DNA of 64,000 nucleotides from Bugula neritina. Lineage: Eukaryota > Bryozoa > Gymnolaemata > Cheilostomatida > Bugulidae. Location of the stretch: contig OZ037765.1 of assembly GCA_964035545.1 (NCBI GenBank), forward strand, positions 8,460,698 through 8,524,697, written 5' to 3'. Each line of letters opens with the position of its first letter. Position 1 is the first letter of the stretch. A model generated the notes under the pieces. The model was not told where the DNA came from and made no database searches. It worked only from the letters and a program-made list of their open reading frames with translations. Made by a program: the position numbers and the translations under genes. This document shows, piece by piece, positions 1 through 15,000 of the stretch.

Positions 1-9
1 GTTACAAAC

Positions 10-3000
10 TGCATTGAGAAGCTACTAATGACAATTTCACACCTGGCTTAGCCCCTTGTCTACTTTTTTTATCAGCAGTTTGAGAGCCTCCAGCCAACGA
101 CCCAGTTTCACTCTTTGTTTTAGCCTCTGATCCCCTACCCTTGCCTATTTCTGATTCGGCTTTTTCTACAGAATCAGCTCTAGAAGCTTCTAAACTCTCC
201 TGCTTGGTTTCAAACCCTTTCAGCATCAAGACTGACTCTTGAATACTGGTGTTGACTTGCACAATAGCATTCTACAAGAATACAAAACCATTAATGCACT
301 CAACAGCACAACAAAGTAAATACCAACTCGACTGTCTTTTTAAATAAAAATTAGAAAATACATTCATGATTGAGTGTATTGCCACAAAGGTTGCTTTTTG
401 AGAGTTTCAGTTGAAATCCATTGATCCTTGCACTATAATCGTAGTGTTCAAGTATTATATGTTGGTATGTAGAGGGGACAACAATATTGACTATAAGAGC
501 ATTCTTGTGTATATAAGTACATATCGGGAAGAGCAGTACTTACCACAAGGGCATTCTTGTCCCCCTGTTCCAGTCCCTCACACGCCTCGTCAAGTCTCTG
601 AGTCATCTGCAGCTGAGTGGAGAGGTACACGATCTCCGTCACATTGTCCAAAGTCCACGAATTAGTCTCAGTTTCCTGAGCTGAAACTTGCTCCTGGATT
701 GGCTCTGAGCCTTTCTTTTCTTCTGCTTTTCTACCAGCTCTGCTACCAGGCAGTTTACCTGTTGTGGAATAACAGTATGTTATAATTAGGACAACTTTTT
801 TAAAATATGAAAATTATAATGTGTGCGAAGATAAAAGACTTTGTGCGAATTTTATTACTGACCAAAACGAATAAAATACAAACACATGATAATTTAAGCA
901 AATGTAAGTAAAAGCTATGTTTAATTTTGTTTTTAAATTAAAACATGCTATGAAAGAATTAAATTTATAAAGCTTTTGTAATGAAGAAAACATTTATTTT
1001 TGTAAACCAATTAAATTAGAAAAACCTCATAACAAATTTATTTTTCTGGGTAAGCCTACATGAACCCTTATATTTACAATATCTCCAAAACTCTAGAACA
1101 AACCCATGGGTTTCTGTTTGCTAGTGGGCCGACTGCCTTGAGAACTGTGCACCACGATTTTCCTAGAACCTGCACTTCTTATTGACTTCTTCTTTGGAAC
1201 ATCTTCAAGTGGGACCTCAGCTCCCATCAGGATTGCCAGCTGTGTTTGCAAGGCTGAGGTTATGCCACTTAGAAGTAGTGGCAACCAACTTTCAATTTGA
1301 CCCTCGCAAACTATTGTCTAAGAAAGAGAAAAGTATTTGTATGTTAATATAACTTGAAACTTTATTGTTGCAAAGATTAAAAAATCCTACATACAAAACC
1401 TCATGAGTATCAGCAAACCATGTATGTATATTTATCAAAATTTTAATTTTTGTAAACTTCCAAGAGAGAGATGGTAAAGTTTCCTAATCTCAATATAGAA
1501 CTTGAGCCTAGATTATTGCTTCAACTCATAGTTGATAAGTGAGTTTCAAGGCAAACAATTTTAAAAGCAGATAGAAAACTATACTAAGAAGTTAGAAACT
1601 ATTTATTATAAACCAGATAATACAAACAAAGTATCAAATGAGCACACAGTTGGTTGATATCTATTTTAGGCTAAAATTCTGCCATTTTATTCCCGACAAT
1701 ATTTTGTTTCCTACAACTGGCTCATCATTAGTTTGTACACCACTACAACTACCTTATACATCAATTGTTACAAAGAGTTATTAAATATAATATGCATTCA
1801 AACTGTAAAATATTTAAAATTCTATCATGATTCCTCAAATGACATCAGCTGTCAGTTTCTCGATGTGAATTTAAGTTATAATGTAAAAGTGGGCAACCAA
1901 AACTCAAGGACAATTAATTGTTGTATGTGTGTTGGCAAAAAACTGACTACTGAACATGCTAGTAATCTAGTTGAAAGGACAGCTGGTGGGTTTCCACACA
2001 ATATTACATGCAACCAACCTGTTTGAGAGGCAAGTGCTCTCCCAACACACTCTTAACACCAGTAATTTCAAACAGGTTCTTCTCACTCTCATCTGGCTCA
2101 GTGTAGGTCAGCTCACCAATGTTCTCAAACAACTTGATGATGTAGTTGTTGATCTGCCGGAGGTCATAACCTTTAATAGAATAAATTACAACCAAGTTAT
2201 ACATGCAACAGCTTCACTTCTCAAAAAGCATGCTTATTTCTGAATCTAAACTTTCCACACTTACCGTTGCAGACAATGTGGAGAACATCTTCCAAGGATA
2301 AGAAGTAGAACCGAGGGAACTTCTGAAGACGTCTGGCAAGTTGGTGCAGGAGTGACTTGTGACAGTGTGTCAAGGCGGCCTTCATTCTCTCAAGAATCGA
2401 CAGAATGTCTGTAGAATTAAATAATGAATTGATGCACTCTGTACTGATTATATAACTGGTATATAACATATATATTGCTTCAACAAGTAGCATGTCAAAT
2501 AATATATATATCTGAATACCTATACAGTACGCAATTGGAAAAGACTATTTCAACTCAAAATTAGGTGTGATAATATTTGAAAGAACAAATATAATATGAT
2601 TGGTTTACATATAGGGTGTGTCTACGTGTATTTGTATAATAAAACTCATTACGTTTTCTGGAGCAGCATTGCAAGACATTGGGATTCTTTTCAGTTGCTC
2701 GCATAAGAAGCCTAAAGTCACGGTTTATTTCATCAAAAAGATGCGCATCTTTAGGCAAAGAGCTTCTGATTTCAGCTGTAGAGTATATCTGAAAGCAGTT
2801 AAACCAGAGACATGTATTATGAAATGCTGCGAAATCAACCAAGGAGATGTAAGTTTTAACTTTTAAAGAAAAAGCATAAAGCTGTTGATTTGCCAATACC
2901 AACAATTATAGGAAATTATTAGCGTTATTGATATATTTTCATTTCTAGAAAAGTCTGTGCAAATGCAACTGGTAGTCTGAGTCCAGAGATGGCTTGAGTT

Positions 3001-6000
3001 CTAAGTGTCCAGCAAGAGGAAAACCATTGAGGTCTGTTTTTAGCCACAATAAATTAGCATAATTTTTTCATCTTTGACACTTGAATCAAAAGTACTACTG
3101 CTTAATGTTGAATAGCACAAAATCTCTAAACTCTAAAGCTAAACAGGAATATCTACAACCATTATGATACAATACTAACTTACCAATTCAACTCTGTATG
3201 TGTAGGTCTATCACAAAATATTGTGTAAGATTAGGTAAGTTTCACTGAATATTGTCATAATTACATGCTATATAATGTAAGCTCTTTGTTACTATGTATA
3301 CAACATATCATTGATCATATAGAAGTATACTAGTACTATCTCATGATGTCTTATTTCACAGACCTCTTCCAACTCTGTCCATTTATCTTGCACCTCCAGC
3401 CACAGAGAAACAACAGCTTCTATAGTTTGAAGTCTCTTCTGCCATTTAACTACTTCATCCATGAAAGATCCTGCTGCGGAGCTACCCTGCATCGCCTGCA
3501 GTGAGACCTGGTGTCTCTCCAGTTCATCAAATATAGGGTCAGTGTTAGTGAGCAGGGAGAGAACTCCATTATCCTGTATATCATACAGCAAGAATCAGAC
3601 AAAAGCGCAACTGTTGATATATGATGTGCTTACAAGTGAAAAAAATTGTGTAAAAGGTAGTTACAGAAACCCTCCCTTTTGTAAAATCTTCTGCTATATC
3701 TATCTTAGCAAAAACAGAGAATAGTTATAGAGCTAAAAATTAGCTGCAATTTTTTAAATCCAGTAATAGGCAAATCATCAATGCCATATAAATAATTATT
3801 TGACATTTGATAATAAGCAAGAAAACATTTTAAAGTAGCTCGTAACTCTATCTTTTATGGGCTGTGTTTTTATTGATTGATGCATAATAATAAAAAAAAA
3901 CCACTTTTGTAACTGCATAGTTCAATTATCATCATCAATAATCCTACAAGGTGTAACACTCTGCATTCAACAGAAGTGTTATTGATGCAATCAAACATGG
4001 AAATAGATCACGCACAACACAAAACTGTCGTTTAAATATGAACTAAAGTAATTGCTAGAGCTTATAAACATAATATGATCGGTCCACCCATGCAACATAA
4101 AAACAATAAAAACTCTAACAAAAGTGTCACCATATTGCGTGCATATGTTCACGAGAGTAAAAGAAGTAGAATACTGACGTGGGGTGCAGAAACTGAAGAG
4201 CAGTCAAGAAGTACGCAAATGAATTTAAAAATACAAAGTGTGACTGTGCAATTTATTGATAAGTCTGCAAACCTTTGAAGGCGTCTTAATTTTTCTCTTA
4301 AATGACAACAAGAAAATTACAATGAGGCATTATTATAAGTTTTATTAATCTCATATAACTTGGTTTAACAATAAAATGAGAGCTAGATAAAATCATCAAA
4401 CATATTGATTAAATTAAGTGTGCATTTTAAAGATCACCCTGAGTTAATTAATAACTATTTCTTACAAAGCAAAATAACTCTAATATCAACAGATTAAGAC
4501 TCACTTCACCAAGGTTGAGCAAGGAAGTAGGCAGAGATGAGGCACTACCTCGTCTAAGTTTACTCAACGAACTCTGCCCAGACACTCTGCTGCCAGAGCG
4601 AGGTATCAGCTGCCTTTGAGACTGACTGGCATGAGATTCTGTGTGCGAGATTTCAGATTGGTTGTCCTACAAAGACAAGAAAAACACACCTAAGAGCAAT
4701 AAACTAAAACACACCATGTTTAACAGAATAAAGTAAAACTACAGAAGTATGCTTAGAACAATAAACTAAGATTTATGAGAGTTCGCTGCCTCCAAGAAAG
4801 ACATAGGAGCTAGTTAGCCAATGTAAGTGCACATACCAAGAAGAGAGAGAAACAAACTCTGACTAAATCAATTAAGTTGTGCGCAAAAAAACAATTAATG
4901 CTATTAAATAAAAGGATATAAAAGCACACGTACATTCATATTGACATCTGCTTGGTCAACGCTTTTACTCCGAATGTGAATCCTCATTTCAAACACTTTA
5001 CTGAGCCAAACTTCTTCGTATGTCTTTAGAGATTTTTCTATTGCAAGATCTTTAACTGCTCTCTGAACGATGGCTCTTACATCATCCACATGAGCTGCAG
5101 CAAAATGATAAAAATTCACACATTTGGAATAAATTGTACTTATCACTTCACATATTTAAATGCGGCTTCTATGATCCTCTGATACTTAAATGTGGAGTCT
5201 AGAAAGTAATTATTTCACTAAAAAAGTGAAGATTGCAAAAGATTTCTCTGAACAGAGGGAAAATTTGAGTAATGGTTGCATATTAGCTAAGAATAGCAAA
5301 ACTACAGCCCATTTAAAAAAAACAATAAGTAACAAATTGAAAAAAGCTGGACTAACTCTGAAGGCCAAGACTCAACAGCTCTCCCAAGGTCATTCGCTTG
5401 AGAGTATCATTGTCAATTTGAACAGCTCCACCGGTGACACGAACTAACTGCTTCCAGTGCCTGGTCCTCATAGCAGGGTTACTCAGATCATCAATAAGTG
5501 GCAGGCAAGACTACAGTATCACAGTAGCACAACATTAAATCATCATATCTGGTACATAGAATGACTCATAGAGTACAAAATTACAAGAAAAAAGCTACAA
5601 AATACAAAAAATCAATTAGCATGAGCAATTTTAAAAATTCATTGTTAAGATGAGAGGTTACACTGTAAAACCTATAATTTCTCACATGTTTTTGAAATCG
5701 GTGGTAAATAAAAATTGTGTAAGCTATGTGAACTACAAATTATAACCTATCACCCACCTGAATATCTACAATAGAGCCTTGAAGACCATGGTAAACATCC
5801 CATAACAGAACTTCTTCTGGAAGCTTCTTCAGCATCTCCAGTTGTCTGTCTGTTTCTGTCCTCAGCTGTTTAGTGTTGATCTTGTGCCACCGGTGACATT
5901 TCCACTCGTTTTGTTCGTCTCCAAGTATTCGAACTGCTTCCCACACTTTCTTTAGATTCTCAATTGTGAGTCGACATCTTTGGTAGACAATAAAACATTC

Positions 6001-9000
6001 ATCATTAAGTAAATAACTCAATTGCTAAAAATTTTAAAGGTATATTTGAATTTTTAGGCTAGTTTCTGTAACAAATCAATTTTTCTGATAAAGAAACTAA
6101 CTTGGGAAGAATTTCAAAGTTGACCACATTAGCTTCCAGCAGATCTTGTAACTCTGCAAGATCTTGGGCTTCATTTTCGAGTACAGAAAGTTGTTTACTG
6201 AAGTGGTCAAGTGATTCCCATGCCTCACTCATGCTGTACTCAAAACTGAATACAGGAGACTCATCTAAGTTCTGCTCCAGCTTCCTCACTTTGCTACCAA
6301 ACTCTGCCAGATCCTGTTTACAACAAAGATATGAGCAAATGAACATGAAAAGATGAAGGAGTTGTCTTACCTATCTTGAAATGAATGTTTTAATTAGTTT
6401 AGAACAGCATGGAAAGTTGAAACACTTATTCTATGACAATTCAAATAATTGGACAAAATATTTAAAAAACTTGATAGTAAAAATTTATAGCTAGGCATTA
6501 TATTATACACAGAGTTATTGAAAATAACGAAAATACATTTTTTTGTAATTTTGACTAAAAAAAAGTATTATTTTAAATTTCCTAAGTTAATGAGGTAGTT
6601 CACTGACAAAGATATTATACGCACTCTTGTTATTCTTTCCGACTCCTCTTGTATTCTTGGACCAAGTCTCTGCTTGGCTAGAGAGACTTTAGTTTTGAGA
6701 TTATTCCATCTACCCGGTGCTGCGTTGAACAACTCTTGGGTGTTGTGAGGTAGCATTTGGTTGTACTTCTTAAGAAGCAGTACGGTGCGGTGCATAGCAG
6801 CAAACTTTACATCCATTTCCTAAAACGTGGAACATGCATGTTAGTGGCAACTAGAACTTGCATTATACTTTAGACAGTCTGTAGTAACCAACCTTTTTTA
6901 TAAAAAAAAAACAATATATTGGGTAAAAACATCATCTTAGAAAACTGTCTTTAGTAGGGTAATTTTTTTAGTATTACTCCAGCTGTTTAGTTAAAAATCA
7001 ACTGGATCAATTCTAACATGGATATTCACATGGATATATACATCATATTAAGTTTTTGAGAAGTTACCTGCTGTTGAGCTGTCACTTCATTAAACAGTCT
7101 CATCATTTTCATAAATGAAGCTGTGTCTCTCTCATTGCCTTTTATACTCTCAATCTCGGGCTCTATTCTCTTGAGAAATGTGTCTAAGCCCATCAACATC
7201 TTTGTGACCTACCATGTAGATACAAATGTGTTTTCAACATTTGTATGCATTTTTATGAATATAACAAACTCTCCATGATAGTTTATAAGAAGGATGTGCT
7301 GTCGAGTACCTGTTCGGCAAGATAGCTGGTGAATGTCCACATCCACTTGCTGGCATGTGTCACAAGTACCTGCTTAACCGGCTCTAGGTTAACACGAATC
7401 CATCCAATGTCACACTTCGTTTGAAGGCCCATAATTTCATCTCGAGCCGTCTAAACATTTATAAAATAACAAAAATGATATTATTGTAACATGATTTCTA
7501 TATAGACACCCTGAACAAACCAACCCAAATTACCAGTTTTAAATACAGTCTATCACATACAAAATATTTTTTATACACAAAGGTGATCTATATAAATGCA
7601 TATATGATATTTAATTATGTATTAATACACTAGAGCAAAGATTTAAGTAAAATTAAGTTATCTCCACCTTGTAAATGTCTATTTCGGCATCAAACTCATC
7701 CAGTGCAGGCACCGATGATTCCTTTTCCTCATCCTTGGATTGTGAGAGAAAAGATTTCTCTGCCGTACCAACAATTCCCACTGAAACAAGACTTCTAGCG
7801 GATGATGATCTAAAATATACCGACAGCGTATATACAATCTATATGTACATATGTACGTATATTATAAATCATTTTGTAGGAATGCATATTTTCAAGCATC
7901 TTAAGCTAACACACATCTATGGTTAAAACTCAAGAATTGGCAGTTGCTGCAAAAAAATATGCTATATAATGCATAAGCAAGCTGAAAAAGTGATTAAATT
8001 GCAAGATGTGAGTGTTATCAGATACACTTTGCAGTGAGGATGCAACTTATAGAAAATAATTCGAAGGCATAGAATATATTATTTATGCATACATAATGAG
8101 TTTCAAAATAGCAATAGAAAAAACCTTACCGGTTTGGTCTAAGAAAATATATAGGAAGAAGAAATAATTGTTTAGATACTGGTAACAAATAATACATAAA
8201 GAAATTAAGAAGAAAATTGCTGAATCATAGCAATGACTCATCACTACATTATATATTAATGTAATGGGTGACTATTCCAGCTTCCTAATTGAACAGAGCA
8301 ACCAGTAGTTGAATGCTTTTGTATTCCATTCTGCCCAGAGAAATGCAGAAAAATAAGTTCCCAAGCATTGGAGTATCAAAAAAGCTGGTGACAAAATACT
8401 ATGTGTTTTTATTGCAGGAAATGCCAACATGAAACTTGACCATATTCAAATCTATATTTGCATGCTTCTTACTGTTGCTTGTAACTACTGAGCTTATTTG
8501 TAACATATTGAAGCATCTATACACTATTAAAATACTGTTCCACACGTGATGACAACCTTGTAAAAATTATATAGTATCAAATTGTTGCATGTTCTCTTTC
8601 TATAAAAATCTAGTGATGGTTTGTTATGATAAATGTCAAACTAATGATATCTACAAAAGAGCATTGCACCACAAACCAAGGTAATTTTTAGCATAAAAGT
8701 ATTATATAAGGCCTGGCCACACACTGGTGAGAATCACACGAAATCGTCTATTTGACACTGAAAAACAATCGTACGAGAAAATTTGATTGAATTCAAACGA
8801 AATCGTCTTTGTTGGGTGTACACAACGATGACGATGGACGAAAAATCACAATCGCCGATAAGCACCATTTGATTGGTCAATAGCATTTTAGCAACATTAA
8901 TTATTTCATTTCTACCACGTTTCTCTATTTGGCAATTTTCTGCTGTTTGTGTTTCGTGCAAGACTCATTTACGGACTATTTATTATGTGCTTCGTCCGAC

Positions 9001-12000
9001 GAATGTGTGGCTGGTCATAACGAGAGGGTAACTCACGAAAATCGTCACACACTTTCGTGTAATTCTCACAAGTGTGAGGCCAGGCCTATAGTCTTTTATT
9101 TGCGGTGTACGACACAGTACTTTAAGCACAAAGTATGCTGCTAGTAATAAATACCTGGATGTAGAACTAGACCGAGCTGTAGCCTGCTGTCTCATCTTAC
9201 TGGGCCCGTTTGAGTGCTGAGCAGTAGAACGTCTCGGATTTGGGGAGATGTGGCCTTTGAGAAACTGAGCGAAGGTTTCTGTTACATCCAACTCCCAGAG
9301 AAATGAAAAGTCCGAGAATATAGAGAGAAGGTTCTGTAAGCACACCAGTGTGTTTCTTACAAATATACAAGATGCATGGAAGAAGACTAATAAAGACGCA
9401 AAGAATAAACCTTTCAGCTATTTTAGTGGTTGAAAATATTCAAAGTTTGAAACAGGTTGTTTAAGCTGCATGTTTACATCATAAATTTCAATTTGATCTC
9501 AGCAAGTCTATAAGTATTGTGAGAACTCACTGTAGTTCATATTTTAGTGAGGCATTTATTAACACACATACCTTGCACTCCTGGTCATTTTTGTAGACAA
9601 TATCAGCAATTTCTTGCCGCATCGCAACAATTTCTTCATCTTCAGCAATATATTCTATATAGCTTCCCTAACAACAAAAATATAACAAGCTGGTTGCTAA
9701 GGTACAAATTATATTTATTATGCACAGAATAAGAAACTTCAAAGCAAATTCCATAACATGTGTGTAATCCTAAGCATGATATTCATATTATATATGATCA
9801 CTATATATATAAGTATTTTAAAATTAGAATTTTCAAAAATACATTCTCCACAGCATAAAAAGTAAATAATTAAAATTTCAAGACATTTATAGAGATCAGC
9901 AATGCAATTGCATTAAGCATTAACACTCATTACCTTTGGCCCCAACATCGGAACATGTTCAGCTCGGGCCATGAAAGTCTTTATCCAGCTGTCGACAACT
10001 TCCTGTACAGATGTAACTGACGTACTCTCTTCTAACGGAGGTTTGAAAGTTATACAACTTTGAATTAATTCCAAACGAATTGTGAGTATGGGCGTAATTA
10101 CAGCCTAAAAATAGCAAAAGTTCAATGCAAGACTTTTGAAAACTAGCAATGATATATACAACATCACCCAGTTAAACTTTATAAACATCTAATAAGAACA
10201 TTCAATAAATTCCTTCCTAGTATTATGAGTAAAGCTTACAATTTGTAATTTAAATTATAAACATAGACCTAAAGTTAATATTATTAATATATATAGTTTT
10301 GTCAACTTATTGCCATCTCCCTACTAAAAAGTCAGCAGTAATAACATAAAATAAAATTAGAAAACATACTAGTGGTGCTTCTGTGAGTTGTCTCCACATA
10401 GCCCGCAGACTAGCCAGAGATGTCTGCTTCAGACCATTGAGAACTATGGCATCAAGATAGTCCATGTAATCCTCCCATGCTGGAGAGGCCTATGGTAATG
10501 TCAGTAACAGGGTTTATAATACTCACATAAATATGTACTTTTGTTGTACTATAGCATTGTTACTATACAGGCTTTCAGAGAAAAAACTATGAAAAACTTG
10601 CAGTTGAATAGCTAATGCTTTATATACATACTGTTTTCACTCTTTATATACTACTCAACCAGTCAACATATTCTGTACACAATTATTTATCGTAATCCTA
10701 CACTTTTAGTAAAAGTAGTGAAGTGAAAAATATTAATTTTTATTTCTAGCTAATACATTGCTTATACAGTAAAATAAAGTGAGCATTACCTTACTAATAC
10801 CAACAGCTTTAAAAGATCTATCCACCAAAGCATGTATCCTAGCACCAGATGGTATGAGATCACTTTCAATATGTTCTTCTATTTCTTTTTGCATAGCCAT
10901 CAGTTCCAACATGTTGTAGCTGCTGTTAGGGTCTCTAGCAGTAAATATGTCCAAAGTTCCTAATAAAGTATGAATAAATAGCGAGAATAACAATCAACAA
11001 CACTGAGTATAATAAATATGGTGGGAAGTCTATGTCATACATACATGGAGAACACAATTAAAGTTTTATACATTCTCATAAAACACAGCCACAGTTAAAT
11101 CTGGTATGGTAACACAAACTGAAATTCTTTAAAATCATAAGCAGTGCATGTTGGCAAAATTCAAGTAATTGTTTTTAAACTATCAGAATTAATTTTGGTT
11201 TTAATAAGCATGAACAGGTGAAGTCCAGCTATTGCAGCAACTGTGAAAGTGACAGTAACTTAAGCTTATAGAGCATTCCATTAGTATGCTATACCAACTC
11301 ACCATGAATTATGCTAATTATGCTAATAACTGATGAGTTTTCTCAATGAACCTCAAGTTTAGCTTATGTTCCTGCACTATAACAGCACTATAATAGAATA
11401 GAAATTGTAATACCTTTACACCAGCCAAGTGCAGCTTCAGTTATTTCTCTAGAATTACTTTGCACTATGTCTAAGTTGACATGAACGTCTGTACAAATCA
11501 ACTGCGAGGCAGCCTCTATAAAGTCATTGAGATCTTTACTTCTCCATGTTAGTTGATTCAGTCCCTTGTCAAGGAGCTGCAACACATATTTTATAAACAA
11601 TATTAAATACAGCAACTTGAAACTGCATTGAAAAGCTTTAGATGATTTTAGAATCCTGCAAAAACTCAACACAATACAAAGAGTTCAAGCTATCAAATTA
11701 TTTAATGCAAATCATTATTTTACAACTGTTAATGTGTTTTTAATTTCAATTATTTATGACCCCTTACAGAAGGGACAACTCCCAATTATTCATAGCAATA
11801 ACCTTGTGACTAGAACTGAATGTTGTCTGCTTATCTAAGTGATAATTGGCTCTCACCTGATCAATACGCGCCAGTTTCCTTTCGAAGAGAGGCCGCTCAT
11901 AGTCACCAATCATCTTCATGATGGTGTTGTATTTGCTGACTATAGTCTCCAGTCTTGTAGCCAGAACACTCAACATGTAAGGACCAGTGTTCCGAACTAA

Positions 12001-15000
12001 CTCTCTGGCAGCAGTGGGCACGGCCACTAGGAATGGCTCTGAACTCAAGTAGTGTATTTCCCGTAGCAGCAGCAAAAGGTTGGGGTCAAGGTTGACATGA
12101 AGGATCTGAGGCCTTAGCTCAGTTTCATCATCATAGTCCTCAGCAACCTACACAAAAATACTTTTATAACTGCTTCAAATATCGACAACATAAAACAAAA
12201 GACTAACTAATCATCACATCTTTAAAAATGTATTTTTGAACATTTTTCACAGGTATTGTGTTGTTCAATGAAGGTAGTGAATAAATATAAAATAAAAATC
12301 AAAATTAAAAGAACGGTATATTATTTAAACGAATGTAAAAGAGTTAACAAAATATTGTTTAATAGTTAACCATTGCGATGCCTCAAATATCTGGATTAGG
12401 CCGCATGGTAACTTCCTAAATAACATACCATAACAGGCTGCTTAAGTTTTTCCGTCAACTCAGAGTTTATCTTCTCCTGCCATTTGTTGATCACTTTGTT
12501 CTCATACTTGTCAAAGTCTGAGAGACATTCAGTGTACATATCTCTCAACTGCCAGCCAATGTCTCCCTCTAGCAACTGTGGAGCTATTTTCTTCAACTTT
12601 TCCATTGGCAACTAAAATTGTACAAATTGCCTTATTTTTAAAAACAAAGTGAAAAATTTTGATAATAGGTTAATTTGACAGCACCATGGGCATCAAATGA
12701 TTGGATTCATAGCATTACAATGCATATGTTAATTTGTGAAATTACGTCAAATTTGGATATTTAAACTCTCAAATATTAAAATGCTGACATTTTGTAGAAA
12801 AGAATTATTTTAATTATATAGGATAATATTATTAGCATGGTACTGAACAGATGAGGAGTTGTTTTTTCAATGTATAAACTTGATTATGTACTTATATGCA
12901 CCAGCCTAGGCAGAAAGAATTGCACTAACTTCACTCAATTTACAGTATACAAGTTACATAAAAAGAGTAAATTATTTTTTAGAGACAATTGAATAGTTAA
13001 CTTGATGTAATAAAATTAATAAAACATTAAATATTTACAATTTATAATTAAATATTTATAATTTGCCTTTTAGGAAAATAAACTAAGTTAATGAGAAATG
13101 TATTGACATGTTATCCCTGAGGTATTATTGCATTAATAGAAGAAATAATTAGTTGAAAAAACTCAAATAACACAATGTAATGTTACTTATAGTAAAACAA
13201 TTAATATATTAGGTATAGCCTTACCAGAATCCTCTGTCTAAGAGCATGCACCCATTGTATTCGACTGACAACTGACGGCATATTCTTGTGCAGCGGAGGG
13301 CTTTTAGCCAAATATTCAAACATGGTTTTTACTTGAGTGAGTTCATTGGTGAAGCCATGCAACAACATCTTGTCTTTCTCCTTGAGATTTGCCTGCACCA
13401 TTTCTCTGCTGCTGATACCTTCAAAGACTTCAAGGAGTCTCAACTGTGATCCTACTGTAGGACATTGAGCGAATCCTTGTCGAATTATTTCAGAGAGCTG
13501 CATCTCCAACATCTATAAACAAAGTATAAAATACTAATCTGTGACGTTATTCACTCTCTATTTTAACGTTATCGCACAAGACAAGTTGTAGCTACCAAAA
13601 TGTTAATATAATTTGTAAATCTTGAAAGTAGTTTAAATTATTAAATTTTTAAAAAAGATTTTTGAAGCACATATTTCAAAGTCTACTATATAAGCTATGG
13701 AAAAAATCAAAACAAATAACAACTTCAACCTAGTTTGAATGCCAAAGCTAAAAGACAGCTGATTAATAAACAACATGGTACCTTCACAACAGATCGAAAA
13801 GCAAAGAATGCTTTTTCAAATGCTTGGGTTCCATCTATTTCTAGAACATTCTTCACAGAATCAAAAAAGCACATCATTGCATCATGAAATCGAATATTAA
13901 TCTCCTTGACTAGGGCATCAAGACTTTGACTTCCAGCTCCGCCCACTGCAGCAGTATCAGCCAATAGCTTGAAGTGTCGAGTAGTCTGCACCAGCTCAAG
14001 CACATCATTGCACCTAGTTGAATAAAAGGATGCTTAGAAGTGTGGACATTTTAAAAATACATGCATAAATGACCCAAATTAAATAAACGTACCTTTCCAT
14101 GAATGCGTTGAGAGTGTTGAAGCAAAGTGCATTACGCTGTGGCCATGGACTGTTTCCATACAGATCTCTGTCTGTAGCCAAATTCTCAACACTTCCTTCT
14201 GCCTGTTCACCTGTTAGTCCAAACTCAGGCCGATATGCATATGGACCATAGAGTTTAGTAGAAAACAGATGATCACCCTTAGCATTGTGGGTCCTAAAAA
14301 GATATGCACCAGGTGAGTTTATAAAGAGTACATTGATGTTCTGAAATTGCTAAATCTCCTCTTTCATGTATTAAAAAAATTATAAGTTAGTTCAAGTTTT
14401 TAGTTACACAGCTTTGATCAAAGCAACTTACATTTTGTCTGAGTGAGCTTTGATGTTGTCATTATTAATTCCATCTGCACGATCTCTATAGTCCAGATAC
14501 GTGCCTCTAAATGCTGCACACACTTTGAGTGCATCTTTCAATTTGCTGTAAGACTAAAACATAATATATAACGACATACAGTACACTTGAACTGCAATAA
14601 TAAATGTTTGCCTGCTAAAGTTGAATTTGATTAAAACTTAAATTTTATTCAGCAAAAGCAAGATATTTGTCAAGTATATGGGTACAAACCATAGTAGGGT
14701 CATCCATGACATTTTCTCCAATGACTGCAGTAGCTCTGTGCACGATTTCATTAGAAATCACTCGGAGTAGTGTGCTAAAGTTGGCAGGTTGGTGATAGTA
14801 TCTGTAACCATAAGAAAACACATGGCAGAGGTTACGATATATTGAACTAGTAGTATGTATAAAGCACTAGTTATAAGTCAAAGTAATGTGTTTTTTTTCA
14901 GTAAACAGTAGAAATTACTAGCAATGAGAAGTTTAAATACAGAGTGTCTATCTGTTCATCATATATAAACTAAAAAACACCAGAAACAAATTGCTTTTAA

